Source: Lindgomyces ingoldianus (taxonomy: Eukaryota; Ascomycota; Dothideomycetes; Pleosporales; Lindgomycetaceae). Taken from it: a DNA stretch of 64,000 nucleotides. The DNA is taken from positions 829,132-893,131 of the forward strand of contig NW_022985193.1 of assembly GCF_010093535.1 (NCBI RefSeq). The letters are read 5' to 3'. The notes under the pieces were generated by a model. That model saw only the letters and a program-made list of their open reading frames with translations. It was not told the origin of the DNA and made no database searches. Positions 11,731-24,600 of the stretch are shown here, one piece after another. Position 1 is the stretch's first letter; each line of letters begins with the position of its first letter. Both the position numbers and the translations under genes were made by a program.

Positions 11731-13594
11731 TATTTATTTTTAATAATTATTATCTATAAAGCTCTACTATGCTCTAATAGCATATTAAACATGTTCTATG
11801 TAATTCTTTAGAATAAGTAGAAAGCTTACTCTTTTAGTCTTTTTAATATAACCTGCTTAGTGTGTGTTATTGCGCAGTGCTTATAGCGTACTTACTTTAT
11901 ACTTATTATTTATATATTTCTTATGCTTTTAACTAGAGCTTATAAAGCTTTAGAGCTTAGGTGTTCTACGCACGCATGCTAGAGCTCTTCTAAGTCTAAG
12001 TATAGAAATATAGTTTATAAGTGTTAGTAATCTAAAAGCACACTTTACACTAGTAAGTAAAAAAAAACAGCTTTATATTTAATAAACATAAAGTTATGTT
12101 CTTAGTAAAGTGTTATAAGTACTTTATTTTTTTTTAGCATGCTTATACATAGTGTATAGTTAAGTTTTAAATACTATAGTTTTTTTTCTTTTAAATAAGC
12201 TTTTAAGATAATATTAATGGAAAATCTTTCTACTATAACTACTTTTTATAGTATAAGATTTTTTATGCGCTTTTTTTATACTTTATTTAACACCTTTTTA
12301 AGCTTTCTAGTTTCTATTCCCTAGATTAAAAATAACTAAGTGCTAGCTTTTACTATGTATAAACTTTAAGCTTTTTTAAATAACTTAGGTATAAGTAGCT
12401 TTATACTATTTACTAAATGCATAGCACTTCTATTATCTAGAATTATGCTTATAAAGAGTAAGTAAGTGTTAAAATTTATAGTTATATATATTTTTAGTTT
12501 TACTAAAAGCGCTAAGTTAATAAGTGTAGTAATAATGCTTCTTAAAAATGCTAGCTTATTTAATTTTTTAATAGCTTTTAAAGCAGGGAAGGCTTTATTT
12601 AAAATTATGTAGCCTTTTTAAGTAGTATAGCTTTTACTTTTTTATGCTGCACTTACTTAAGCCTTTTAAAAATCTTTTAATATATAGTTTTACTAAGCTT
12701 TTTTTAGCTTTTTAGTAACTACTAATATAAAGTCTTTATAGTCTACTGCTTTTTATAGATAAAAAGATTACTCTAAAGCTCTGCATAGGCATAAGTAGCC
12801 TAATTAAGCTAAAATAGATTAAGTTAAATTATTATTTAATTATTTACTAAGTGTTATAAATATACTTATGCTTTAGTTACTTATATATAAAAAGTGCTTT
12901 TAGAGTATTATTAAAAAAATCTTACTAATTTTCTAGATTATTAGAGGTTTTTTACTAAGTGCGCTAGCCTTTATAACCCTCTAGTGCATAAAGCGCGCCT
13001 AGTCTAGTGTAAGCTTTAGAGCTAGAGCGTCTAGGAAGTCTTATGCAGCTAGCTAGCCTTCTATATTAAGAATCTTATAAGTTCTTACTTTAGTGTATAG
13101 AAAGTGCTACTGCTAGTACTAAGCTTCTAGAGTTATAGTGCTATACTTTACCTTAGTAAGGTAAGCTTTATACTTTACTTATATAAAATTTTTTATGCTT
13201 ATGTCTATTAGTGCTAGCTTTTATTTTAAAGCTTATATAAGTGCTTATAAAGTAGATTAGTTTTTTAATATAAGCTACATTATTATAAGTTTTAAAAGCT
13301 TTAGTATAATAGTTATATTAACCTAGTTCTAAATTATCTAAAGATGTGTTACATAGAAAGCCTAGTTACTTAATTAAGCTTAGTACTTAGCAATATTAGT
13401 TTAGTACTATATGTTAGCCTTCTTTAGAGGGTTCTTAGCAGTAATTACTCTAAGTGTAGGCATCTCTAGAGCGCTGTCTATAGGATTTAGAGCGTCTAGT
13501 CTATCTAGATTAATTATGTCCTATAGGTTTTTGCTAAGAGCATAGAACTAGAGCTAGATAAACTAGAGAGGCCAGCTTGCGTAGTCCTTAAGCT
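11731..13594. other. Unclassified RIP-degraded repeat block, right part
   Basis: Continuation of the T-rich block on the other side of the Pogo insertion. The minus-strand reading near 13,440-13,490 is briefly open (MPTLRVITAKNPLKKANI) and is faintly like the start of a LINE endonuclease ORF. That resemblance is too weak to classify the element. Nothing else was recognised. Confidence 0.4.
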
Positions 13595-13599
13595 AGTAT
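13595..13599. repeat. Target-site duplication AGTAT (outer Copia, left)
   Basis: AGTAT immediately precedes the TGTCAGAT start of the outer Copia 5' LTR. The same five bases follow its 3' LTR at 30,335-30,339. Confidence 0.9.
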
Positions 13600-13940
13600 T
13601 GTCAGATATGCGCACCTACTGTCAAGACAGGAGGAACGTTTGACGAAAGCTGCTACATAGTACAAGCAATAAGCTCGAACAGTATGTTGCTGCAAATTGC
13701 AGCATTTTGCAGCATTTTGCAGCATTTTGCAGCATTTTGCAGCATGTTGCAAGCTGGTCGCGCATAGGGCTAGTGCGCGAGGGACTCGGATCGGAAAAAA
13801 CAAAAGCCGAGCAACACAAGTAGAGCAGAAAAAGGATTAATAAAATAAGACAATTAATATAATTAATTAATTATCCTATACATTATATCTAAACCTATTA
13901 TTTATCTTAGGAAGCCTAGAAACAGTGCTTTAATCTGACA
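13600..13940 (+). repeat. Copia-1 5' LTR
   Basis: 341 bp, TGTCAGAT at the start and ATCTGACA at the end. It contains four GCAGCATTTT-type minisatellite units at about 13,695-13,745. Much of the first 200 bp keeps normal CpA content, whereas the last 100 bp are partly RIP-mutated. Confidence 0.92.
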
Positions 13941-15537
13941 ATTAAGAGTCTCAGTGCCTCCATTAATACAAAATGGCCACCCAGCCTCCTCGAGACGCGA
14001 CAGTCGTCCTTCGAGACCACACCGACTACAGAGCCTGGATGATGCAGCTGCAATCGAGATGTGTAGCGCACAGCATCTAGCCGCAAGTGGATCCTAAGTT
14101 GACCATCTAAATAATCTCCAAACTAAGAGCTCTAGAGATGCCGCTAATAGCTAAGTTTTCACCAGCCTCTAACGTTAAAACGCCTACGCACATAAACAAG
14201 CTATTAACAAGCAGTGTTAGAGCCTTTAAAGAAGCTATTAAATACTATAAGATTAAGGCTAATAAGTATAAGAGTAACAGACATAATTATAAAAGAGAGT
14301 AATTAAGCTTCTAACAGATTATTGTCTTTATCTAGTTAACAGTTAGCCTGCATCTGCAGTGTACATGCTGTTCTCTAGATTAACTACTTAGATAGTAGAT
14401 TATAAACTTTAAAGCTACAGTAAGTGTTAACAACTAATTTAAATAAAAACATGTGCACAACTAATATAATATATCTTTAAAGCTGCTAAGAAACGCAAGC
14501 ATATAGAACCTGTAGCTAGTAGAGTATAATTACGCTGCCATAGAAGTAGAGACACAAAATGTTCTAGAAACAACATAGTTTAATGCTGTTGCAAAGGACT
14601 TTTTAACTACTATAAATAAAGTTGCCCTTTATTAGTTTATAACTTTTTAGAAAAGCAAATAGTTTACACTAAATATAAATTAAAAAAAAATAATAAAGCG
14701 CTTTTAAAAATATATAATGTTAAATTATCTAATATGTATAAAAAAGCATAAAGCTACCTTTATAACAAATAACTTGTTATATTTTACTAAAAGTAGAAAA
14801 ACTACCTAGAGCACAAATAAGAACACCTATAGTGTAAAAGTTGCAATGTTAAGAAAATAAAGTAGACTTTAACATTAATATTATTAAAAAAATAATAGAA
14901 AGTTATCTTTAAGCTAGAAACCTACTAAAACAGAAAGCACTAAATATCCTACATGTAGACACATCTATGCACTAAAGGACTGCTTTTATGTCTATCTAGA
15001 TAGAGCACTAGACTAGTAGATGCTAAATAAAAAAGTTAAAAAGCTTATAGCATTAAAGTGTAAGCATAACTTAGAATTTTAAAGCCTACTTAGAAAGTAG
15101 TATAGACATAATTTAAAAATACTAATCTTAAAAAGTTTACATACACCTATGCTAGAAATACAAGAAAACTAACTTAAAAGCTAAGAAGTATTAAGAGTTA
15201 AGGCAGCTATATTACTAGCTATAGTTAATTTAAACTAGAACAGATATCTACTAAAAGAATTATTTATCCTTAACTTAAGCTTAACATGCTATATTATAAA
15301 TAATTTTAATTAAATTTATAACTATTATTTACTAACACTAAAAGACTTTATTTAGTTTAGAAACTTTTATGTATAGATTTAAAGCTACAAATTAATTACA
15401 CTAAGCCTAAAAAGTAAGCATAGAACACATAGTTAAGCATATAGTCTTATACTACATAACACTGCACTGTGCCTAGACCTGCTATGCAACCTAGTCTTGT
15501 TTTGCCTACTGCAACAGAAAGGAATCTAGTAGAACAC

Positions 15538-15854
15538 TGTCAGATATGCGCACCTACTGTCAAGACAGGAGGAACGTTTGACGAAAGCTGCTACATAGTA
15601 CGAGCAATAAGCTCGAACAGTATGTTGCTGCAAATTGCTGCATTTTGCAGCATTTTGCAGCATGTTGCAGCAAATTGCAGCACTTTGCAGCATGTTGCAG
15701 CAAATTGCAGCACTTTGCAGCATGTTGCAGCAAATTGCAGCACTTTGCAGCATGTTGCAGCAAATTGCAGCATGTTGCAAGCTGGTCGCGCATAGGGCTA
15801 GTGCGCGAGGGACTCGGATCGGCAGAACAAGAAGCCGAGCAACACGAGTGGAGC
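15538..15854 (+). repeat. Copia-2 5' LTR, left part with expanded minisatellite
   Basis: Begins TGTCAGATATGCGCACC. From about 15,625 to 15,780 it carries tandem copies of a 30-bp unit of the CAAATTGCAGCACTTTGCAG type, three near-identical plus partial ones. The repeat makes long overlapping open frames on both strands; these are Cys/Leu/Gln-rich artefacts and not genes. The LTR stops at GGAGC where the Gypsy element enters. Confidence 0.92.
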
Positions 15855-16172
15855 TGTCACGGTATCCTCCCCGGATCCCAGACATAACCGTATCGGACGC
15901 GTACTGGAGTATTATCGGTGCACGTCTGACACGAACACGACACGACACAGACATAAACTTAAGCACAAACTGCCTTAACACTAACTAAACCTAAAACAGG
16001 CTTAATTTATACCTAAAGCGCTTAGACTTCTAAGCTAAGTATTTAATTACTAATTTCCTTCTAAACCTTTCTGTTTCTTACACAACATCTTATACTTACT
16101 ATAATACCTTACATAGTAATTAAACTAGACCTCTGTAAAGCTCTATAACCTTACTTGTGCATAATTATAACA
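15855..16172 (+). repeat. Gypsy 5' LTR
   Basis: 318 bp. The first about 110 bp keep a normal composition (for example CCCCGGATCCC), while the remainder is progressively RIP-converted. The terminus is altered to ATAACA. Confidence 0.9.
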
Positions 16173-19100
16173 TTATGTTATGTTAAAACTCTAGCTAAGA
16201 ATAGCCTCTAAATCTAATCTAATAAGCTTAGTACTTGCATAACTCTAAGCTATTAAAGTAAGCTAAAAAGCCTTCTAAGAAGCGCTTACTTTATAGAAAA
16301 GCTGCTACATTACAAGCTTTAAAGCTCTTTAAAAGGACTTTAAAGAACAGCTTTATGTTATTAAGTAGTCTATTTCTGCCTTAACTCCTGTTATAGTAGT
16401 AGGAACTAAGAACTTACTAGCCTTAAAGCCTACTTAGAAGTCTAGAGATAGCTTAACTCTCTCCTGCCTAACGCTGCCTACAACCTATAACCTCTCTAAC
16501 CTAGTAATAAAATCTAACTAACTCCCTAATCCCCTGCTATTTAATAGAAAACAGAAAGACCTACTTTCTTTCCTATATAAGCTTTAATATAAACTTAAAG
16601 GAAACATAGACTAATTCCCCTCTAAACGCTTTTAGTTACTATACGCCTACTTTTAACTTAACTATAATATAACAGCCTTAATTAACTTACTAATAAATAA
16701 GAATATTATTAACCTAGATTAATTTATAGTGTTCCTATAAGTAACTTATAGAGACCTAAATAAAAAGTTAATAGCCCTAAGTTACCTAAATACTTTATAA
16801 TAAAAAAAAAAAAGCTTTACTTTACACTTTACTAAGTTTTGCTAACTTACATTTAATATAGGCCTAAATAAGATAGGTCTAATTATAGCCTTATATAACT
16901 CCCTCTTAACTAAACTGTAACGCGCTATAGTAGAAGAACCTCTCCTAAACAACCTTAACATATATGCAAACCTAATTACTACCTATAATAATAACATAAG
17001 GTTCCTCTCTGTACAAGCCCTAATACGCCCCTAAACTAGCGCAGTTGCAAATAAAAACTCTAATATAATAAAAATTAATTTAAATTATGCTCTAGTTAGT
17101 TCTAAAAAGTGTAAAAATTACAGAAAAAAAAGTTAATACTTTAAGTATAGTAAGTATAGTTATATCTTTTAAAACTACTTTATTCCTTTTCTTTAAGTCT
17201 ACGCAAGTAGTGCTGCTAGCACTTATTAAAGATTTTTACTATTTTAATCTTATTTTTATAAGAGCTTTAACTTATATTTAAGCTTTAATTTTTTTTACTA
17301 CTTTTAATATAGCTGCAGCTATAGCAGTAGAAGCCTACAAAAAGGCTTGTCCTAGAGCTAAGTTGCCCTTTAGGACTAATTTAACACTAGATCTCTGCTA
17401 ACTTATAAGCTAAATCCCCTACTAATAACTAAAAGTACTAAGTTAATATTTTTATATATTTATAATAAAAAACTATATTAGCCTTAATATAAGCTCCTAT
17501 TAACTTAGAAGTAAATAGCATAAGTTATATTAATAAAGAACTAGCATGTAAACTAAATCTTTAATTAACACTACTTACTTAAATAATTTACCTAACTAGA
17601 TTTAATAAAAAATAACTTAAAAAAAGTTTTATTTTTTATACTATAACTATTATAATTACCTACTAACATTATAAAAAGTAGATTAAGCTTTATGTAATAA
17701 ACATAGAATGTTATAACCTAATCCTAGAACAACTATAGCTATATTAGCATAAAGTTACCTTTAATTACTAAAAGTAAGTCTTAAACTTTAACTCTTTTTA
17801 ATGCTAAAATATATGCTTACACTTACACCTAAACAACACCTAAGTAGCACTTAATATAGAAGGTTTTTAGACCTACTTTTTAATAACCTAGAAAAAAACT
17901 ACTTAAGTAAGGCTAATAAGCTAGGCCTTTTACTAAAATAGGCTATATAAAATAATTTAATAACTACTTAAACTTAAAGAAAAGAAAGCTTTTAAAAAAT
18001 TTTTACTTACTTAATTTAAACATAAACTAGAACTTAAACAGCAAATAGACATCTGCTACATAGAACCTGCCCTATTTATAACTCTAGCTTAATAACTAGA
18101 TTATAAAATCTACGCAGTTATAATTTCTAATATAGACTAAGCTTTAGCTCCTTAAAAACACACTAACCTAAGAATAATAGTCTCTTAAGACTACTATAAC
18201 TTATTATATGTTTTCTTTTAAAACAAGTCTAATAAGCTTTTAATATAACATTTATATAATTACTAAATAACTCTTAAGCCTAGTAAATAACCTAGTTATA
18301 GGCTACTATATAAAATGTTACTAAACAAATTAAAAGTGCTTTAAAAATACCTTAACAAGAACCTAAAAAAAAGGTTTATTTAAGCTAGCTTTTTACTAGT
18401 AGTGTTACTTATACTATTTATAAAAAAACCTAAAAGTAGGCTTTAATTTTATGTTAACTACTAAAGACTAAACACTATTACTATTAAAAACTAATACTTA
18501 ATTTTTTTTTTATAGAAAACCCTAAGCTAACTAAGCAAAGTAAAGTATTTTATAAAGTTAAATATTATTACTGCCTTTAATAAGCTAAAAATAGCAAAGG
18601 GTAATAAGTAGCTAACAGTGTTTTAGACCTAATATAGACTATTTAAGTACCTAGTAATGCCCTTTAGCTTAGCTAACACGCCTAGTACTTTTTAACATTT
18701 TGTAAATAACTTACTCTAACCCTACCTAAACATGTTTTACACTGCGTATATTAACAACATTCTAATTTATAGTAATAGCCTTTTAGAGCATAAATAGCAT
18801 GTACGCTTAGTGCTAAAGGCTATAGAAGAAGTAGGTTTATAACTTAACATAAACAAATATAAGTTCTACTAATTAAAAGTTACATATTTAGAATATGTAA
18901 TTTTTATAGATAGCATCTAAATAGACCCTATTAAAGTTTAAACTATGCTAGATTAGTAATACCTAAAAAACATAAAAAATATTTAAGCCTTTATAAAATT
19001 TACTAACTTTTACTAATAATTTATTAACAACTTTTTACAGTAAGTAAGCTCTATAATTACACTTACTAAGAAAGAAATTTAATTTAACTTTAACTTAAAT

Positions 19101-21201
19101 TACTAATAGTTTTTTAACTAGCTAAAAAAAGCTTTTACTAAAGCCCTAATACTTTACTACTTTAACTTTAAACTACTAATACTTATAGAAGCTAATGCCT
19201 TAGACTACATAGTAGCAGAAGTTCTTTCCTAGACTAAGCTAGATAGGACTATTAGGCCTATTGCATATTTCTTAAAAAGAATAAGTTCTATAGAAGGTAA
19301 TTATAAGATCTATAATAAAAAATTACTTGCTATAGTACACTACTTTAAATAATAGCAACCTAAACTAGAAAGTGCAGCGCATCTAATATAAGTTCTATCT
19401 AACTATAAGAACTTATAGTACTTTGTAACTACAAAATAACTTAGCTACTAATAAGCCTATTAGTTTAAATACTTATTTTATTTTAATTTTAAAATTACTT
19501 ATTATCTTAGTTAAGATAGAGGGAAACTAGATGCTTTTATAAGGCAATTCTAAAACATCCCTGCTTAAAAAGAAGTGTAAAAGGCTTAACACTAAACTTT
19601 ACTTTAACTTAAGCTATTTTTAGACCTTAACTTAAATAAAATAGATTAGATAATTAATTAGATTATTACTAATAAGTATTTAAATAATAAATTTATCTAA
19701 GAAACTTTAGACCTGCTCTAAAACAGCGCTAGTTAGTTAAAGAAAGTAACACTAGCTAACTATAAAAACTAAAATAGTAAGCTATATTACTATAACTAAC
19801 TTATAATCTTTAATTTTAATAAACTAAGAATTAAACTACTCTAAATTATACATAACTTACCTGTTAGAGAACACCTAGGCAGAGAAAAGACTTTTAACCT
19901 ACTATAGAGAGAGTACTACTAGCCCTGCATGTTCTATACTGTACGCTAATACATATTATGTTGCTATACTTGCTGTAAAGTAAAGGCCTCTTAAAAAAGA
20001 TATAATAGCCTGCTTAAACTACTCTTAATCTTTAAATAAGCTTAAAAAGACATATTAATTAATTTTATTATAAACCTACCTTTATCTAAAGGGTATATAA
20101 ATATTATAGTAGTTGTTAATTACTTAACTAAGTATTAATACTTAATACTATGTTCCTTTATAACTGCCCCTAATATAGCCTAGTTATTCTACTAATATGT
20201 ATAAGTTTACTATAGCCTGCCTAACATAATTATATTAGATAGAGGTACGCAGTTTGTCTTAGCCTTCTAGGACAAACTCTATAAATAGCTCTAAATTATC
20301 TTCTATCTATCTACAGCTTTTTACCTAGAGACTAACAGCTAGACTAAGAACATAAACGCTATAATAAAATAAGTCCTATAAGTGTACACAAACTACTAGT
20401 AGGACAACTAAGTAAAATAGTTAGCTATAGCATAGTTTAAAGCTAATAACATAACATCTAAATTAATATAAGTATCTTTGTTCTTAGTAAACTATAGATA
20501 CTACCTTTAAATAGAATTTAAACTACCTTTAAATACCTTCTAACTAACTTATTAATTTGTATAAGTAATAAATGTAAATAAACTTATTAATAAAATCTAA
20601 AATATATTTAAATATATTTATAAAAAGCTTACATAGGCTTAAGCTTTTTAATAAAAGTACATAAACTAATTCTAAACTCTTGCCCCTATGTATGCAGCTA
20701 GTAAGAAGGTCTAGCTAGACACTAGAAATATCTAAATAAACTAATAATTAAAGAAACTTAATTAGAAGAACCTTAGCCCCTTTACAGTAGCTTATATAGT
20801 CTTATTGCATGCTTACTAATTAATCCTACCTAACAGCATAAAGATACACCCTGTGTTCCACGTATTATTGCTGCGCTAAGTAGCCCCTAAATCTAACTAT
20901 CTACCTAGACAGCTAAACCTGCTACCTAAACCTATTATTATAGATAATAAACTAGAATATGTTGTAAAAGACGTTAAATAGATCTAGTTTAATAAAAAAA
21001 AACATATCTATAAATACTTTATAAAATAGACTAGATACAACAAACTGTTGTAGGAACCTATAAAAGCCCTGTAAGAGAACTCTGCAGTAACCTAATTCTA
21101 CGCCTAATACCTATCTAAACTAAACCTATACCCTAACAAAGACAACCTAATGCTAGAACTACTAATGTAAAGGATTCCCTTCCTAATAAGGGGGGGGGTA
21201 C

Positions 21202-21519
21202 TGTTACAGTATCCTCCCTAGATCCTAGACATAACTATATTAGACGTGTACTAGAGTATTATTAGTGCACATCTAACATAAATATAACATAACACAGACA
21301 TAAACTTAAGCACAAACTGCCTTAACACTAACTAAACCTAGAACAGGCTTAATTTATACCTAAAGTGCTTAGACTTCTAAGCTAAGTATTTAATTACTAA
21401 TTTCCTTTTAAACCTTTCTGTTCCTCACACAACGTCTTGTACCTACCATAATACCTTACATAGTAATTAAACTAGACCTCCGTGAAGCTCTATAACCTTA
21501 CTCGTGCACAATTGTGACA
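21202..21519 (+). repeat. Gypsy 3' LTR
   Basis: 318 bp, the same length as its partner. Here the pattern is reversed: the first about 200 bp are RIP-converted and the last about 100 bp are intact, ending GCACAATTGTGACA. Confidence 0.9.
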
Positions 21520-21524
21520 GGAGC

Positions 21525-21638
21525 AGAAAAAGGATTAATAAATCAACACAATTAATACAATTAAGCAATCATCCTATACATTATATCTAAACCTATTATT
21601 TATCTTAGGAAGCCTAGAAACAGTGCTTTAATCTGACA
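21525..21638 (+). repeat. Copia-2 5' LTR, right part
   Basis: Resumes at AGAAAAAGG after the GGAGC duplication and ends ATCTGACA, directly followed by the Copia interior that begins ATTAAGAGTCTCAGTGCC. Confidence 0.9.
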
Positions 21639-24600
21639 ATTAAGAGTCTCAGTGCCTCCATTAATACAAAATGGCCACCTAGCCTCCTTGAGACGCGACA
21701 GTCGTCCTTCGAGACCACACCGACTACAGAGCCTGGATGATGCAGCTGCAATCGAGATGTGTAGCGCACAGCATCTGGCCGCAAGTGGATCCTAAGTTGA
21801 CCATCTAAATGATCTCTAAACTAAGAGCTCTAGAGATGCCGCTAATAGCTGAGTTTTTACTAGCCTCTAATGTTAAAACGCCTACGCACCTAAACAAGCT
21901 ATTAACAAGCAGTGTTAGAGCCTTTAAAGAAGCTATTAAATACTATAAGATTAAGGCTAATAAGTATAAGAGTAACAGACATAATTATAAAAGAGAGTAA
22001 TTAAGCTTTTAACAGATTATTATCTTTATCTAGTTAATAGTTAGCCTGCATCTGCAGTGTACATGCTGTTCCCTAGATTAACTACTTAGACAGTAGATTA
22101 CAAACCTTAAAGCTACAGTAGGCATTAATAACTAATTTAAACAAGAACGTGCGCACAACTAATATAATGCATCTCTAAAGCTGCTAAGAAACGCGAGCAT
22201 ATAGGACCTGTAGCTAGCAGAGTATAACTACGCTGCTATAGAAGTGGAGACACAAAATGTTCTAAAAACAACATAGTTTAATGCTGTAGCAAAAGACTTT
22301 CTAACTACTATAAATAAAGTTGCCCCTTATTAGTCTATAACTTTTTAGGAAAGCAGATAGTTTACACTAAACATAAATTAAAAAAAAATAATAAAGCGCT
22401 TTTAAAAATATATAATGTTAAATTATCTAATACATATAAGAAAGCATAAAGCTGCCTTTATAATAGATAACTTATTATACCTTACTAAAAGTAGAAAGAC
22501 TACCTAGGGCATAAATAAAAACACCTGTAGTGCAGAAGTTGTAACATTAAGAAAATAGAGTAGACCTTAACATTAATATTATTAAGATAATAGGAAGTTA
22601 TTCTTAAGCTAAAAACCTGCTAAAATAGAAGGCACTAAATGTCCTACATGCAGACACATCTATGCACTAAAGGACTGCTTCTATGTCTATCTAGACAGAG
22701 CACTAGACTAGTAGATGCTAAATAAGAGAGTTAAAAAGCTTATAGCATTAAAGTGTAAGCATAACTTAAAATTTTAAGGCCTACTAAGAGAGTAGTGTAG
22801 ACATAATTTAAAAATACTAATTCTAAAGAGTTTACATACACTTACACTAAAGATACAAGAAGACTAACTTAAAGGCTAGAAAGTATTAAGAGTTAAGGCA
22901 GCTACATTACTAGCTATAGTTAATTTAAACTAGAACAGATATCTGCTAAGAGAATTATTTATTCTTAACTTAGGCTTAACATGCTATATTATAAATAATT
23001 TTAATTAGATCTATAACTATTATTTACTAACACTAGAAGACTTTATCTAGTCTAAAAACTCTTGTGTATAGATTTAAGGCTACAAATTAATTACACTAAG
23101 CCTAAAAAGTAAGCATAGAACACATAGTTAAGCATATAGTCTTGTACTACATAACACTGCACTGTGCCTAGACCTGCTGTGCAACCTAGTCTTGTTCTAC
23201 CTACTACAACAGAAAGGAATCTAGTAGGACACATAAGCAGAGCTAACTGCTTTAAAGGCTTTAAATAGAATAATAATTAAAGATCTTATAAAGATCTATA
23301 GCTAATAGGTGTTAGAGTACTATCTACTATAAAAGGGCTTATATTATACACACATAATTAACACAAGAACTAAATGTAGTTTATAAAAGGCATTAGTAGA
23401 GCTATAGCATAAGCGTCTAGGGCACTCTAGACTAGCTACACTTTAACACCTTATATAGTAAGCTAAAGGGGTGTAAATTAAAAGAATTACAACAGTTTAA
23501 TGTAACTTATGTAGTAGAGCTAAGATATAATAATAAATTAGCTGTGCACTATAAATTAGTAACAGTAGACCTAGTAAAAGACTGTTAATTAATTTCTATG
23601 CATACAAAGCATAAAGTATTATAAAAAAGTAGAGTTAAATGCTAATTACTAATAAGTATTTTAGCCTCTAGTAGGACCTTTACTTTAAAGATAATAGGCT
23701 TACTAAATTAATAATTAAAGCTTTTATAATCTTTATTCTTTTTCTAAAGAACTATTATAACATTACTGTAAAAGTTATTAAAGCTAATAATAAGATTATA
23801 ATAGTAAAACTAAAGGTAAAACGCTAGCTAGCATTATATAAAATAACTGTTAAGCTTTTAGCACTAGATACATAAGCCTAGAACAAAGAAGCTAAACACT
23901 TAAAAGGTGTAAATAAGAAGAAGTTACAGGCTATGCAACTAGATGCTAACCTACTATAGGACATATAGCTATACATTACTAGAGCTAGCGTATACCTATA
24001 TAATTAGACGCTAAACTATGCTAACAACTAGAAGACACTATATAAGATCTTCTTTACATAAGCAGCTCTAAATAATAAAGTTATTATGTTAATTTAAAAG
24101 CTAAGCTTTACACATCTAAAAGCTTATAGCTATAAAGCATTTATAATAACTAATAACATACATTAAAATAAATCTAAGCTACAGAGGCTAGACCTAAAGG
24201 CGTAGATTAGATATCTAGTTAGGTACTAATTATTAAACATCTACTATGTATAGATACTACTGCTAGCAAAAGTAATTTATATATATAACATTATTTTTAA
24301 TAAACACTTAATCTTTAGTAGTAAGCCTAAAGACCTAATAGATAACCTTATGCACAACATAGTAAAGAAAATTACTATATATATTAGAATAATTAAGCTT
24401 CTAACACCTAGTTATTAGCTAGAGATAAAGTTATTCTATAAAGATAACACTATAAATAATATATTAAATTTTAATAAAGTAGACTTACTAGGCTACTATT
24501 AAGAAAGAAAGATTAGAGATAACTATCTATCTCTTCTAAACACTCTGCTACCTACAGCATTACTTATGCAGTTAATAGCTAGAGCAGCACTAAAGCTAAG

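Larger units (their letters stand above)
15855..21519 (+). mobile_element. Innermost Gypsy-type LTR retrotransposon
   Basis: LTRs of 318 bp at 15,855-16,172 and 21,202-21,519, with TGTCAC...TGTGACA ends. The target duplication GGAGC flanks it at 15,850-15,854 and 21,520-21,524. A polypurine tract, AATAAGGGGGGGGG, precedes the 3' LTR. The interior (16,173-21,201) reads on the plus strand through many stops. RT motif near 18,735-18,775: YINNILIYS, with YxDD altered as RIP would do. Integrase zinc region near 19,860-19,900 (REHLGREKT-like) and catalytic-core start near 20,055-20,140 (INFIINLPLSKGYINIIVVV). The RT-RNase H-integrase order is that of Ty3/Gypsy. Total 5,665 bp. Confidence 0.92.

Noticed and set aside
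15625..15780. Regularly spaced repeats resembling a CRISPR array
   Set aside because: Units are head-to-tail with no unique spacers, lie inside an LTR, and the genome is eukaryotic.
15469..15988. Several overlapping open frames on both strands (60-151 codons), rich in Cys, Leu and Gln
   Set aside because: They all cross the minisatellite in the Copia LTR, whose 30-bp unit keeps every frame open. Similar frames recur at every LTR copy (13,588-13,819, 26,394-26,731, 29,859-30,264, 62,239-62,527).
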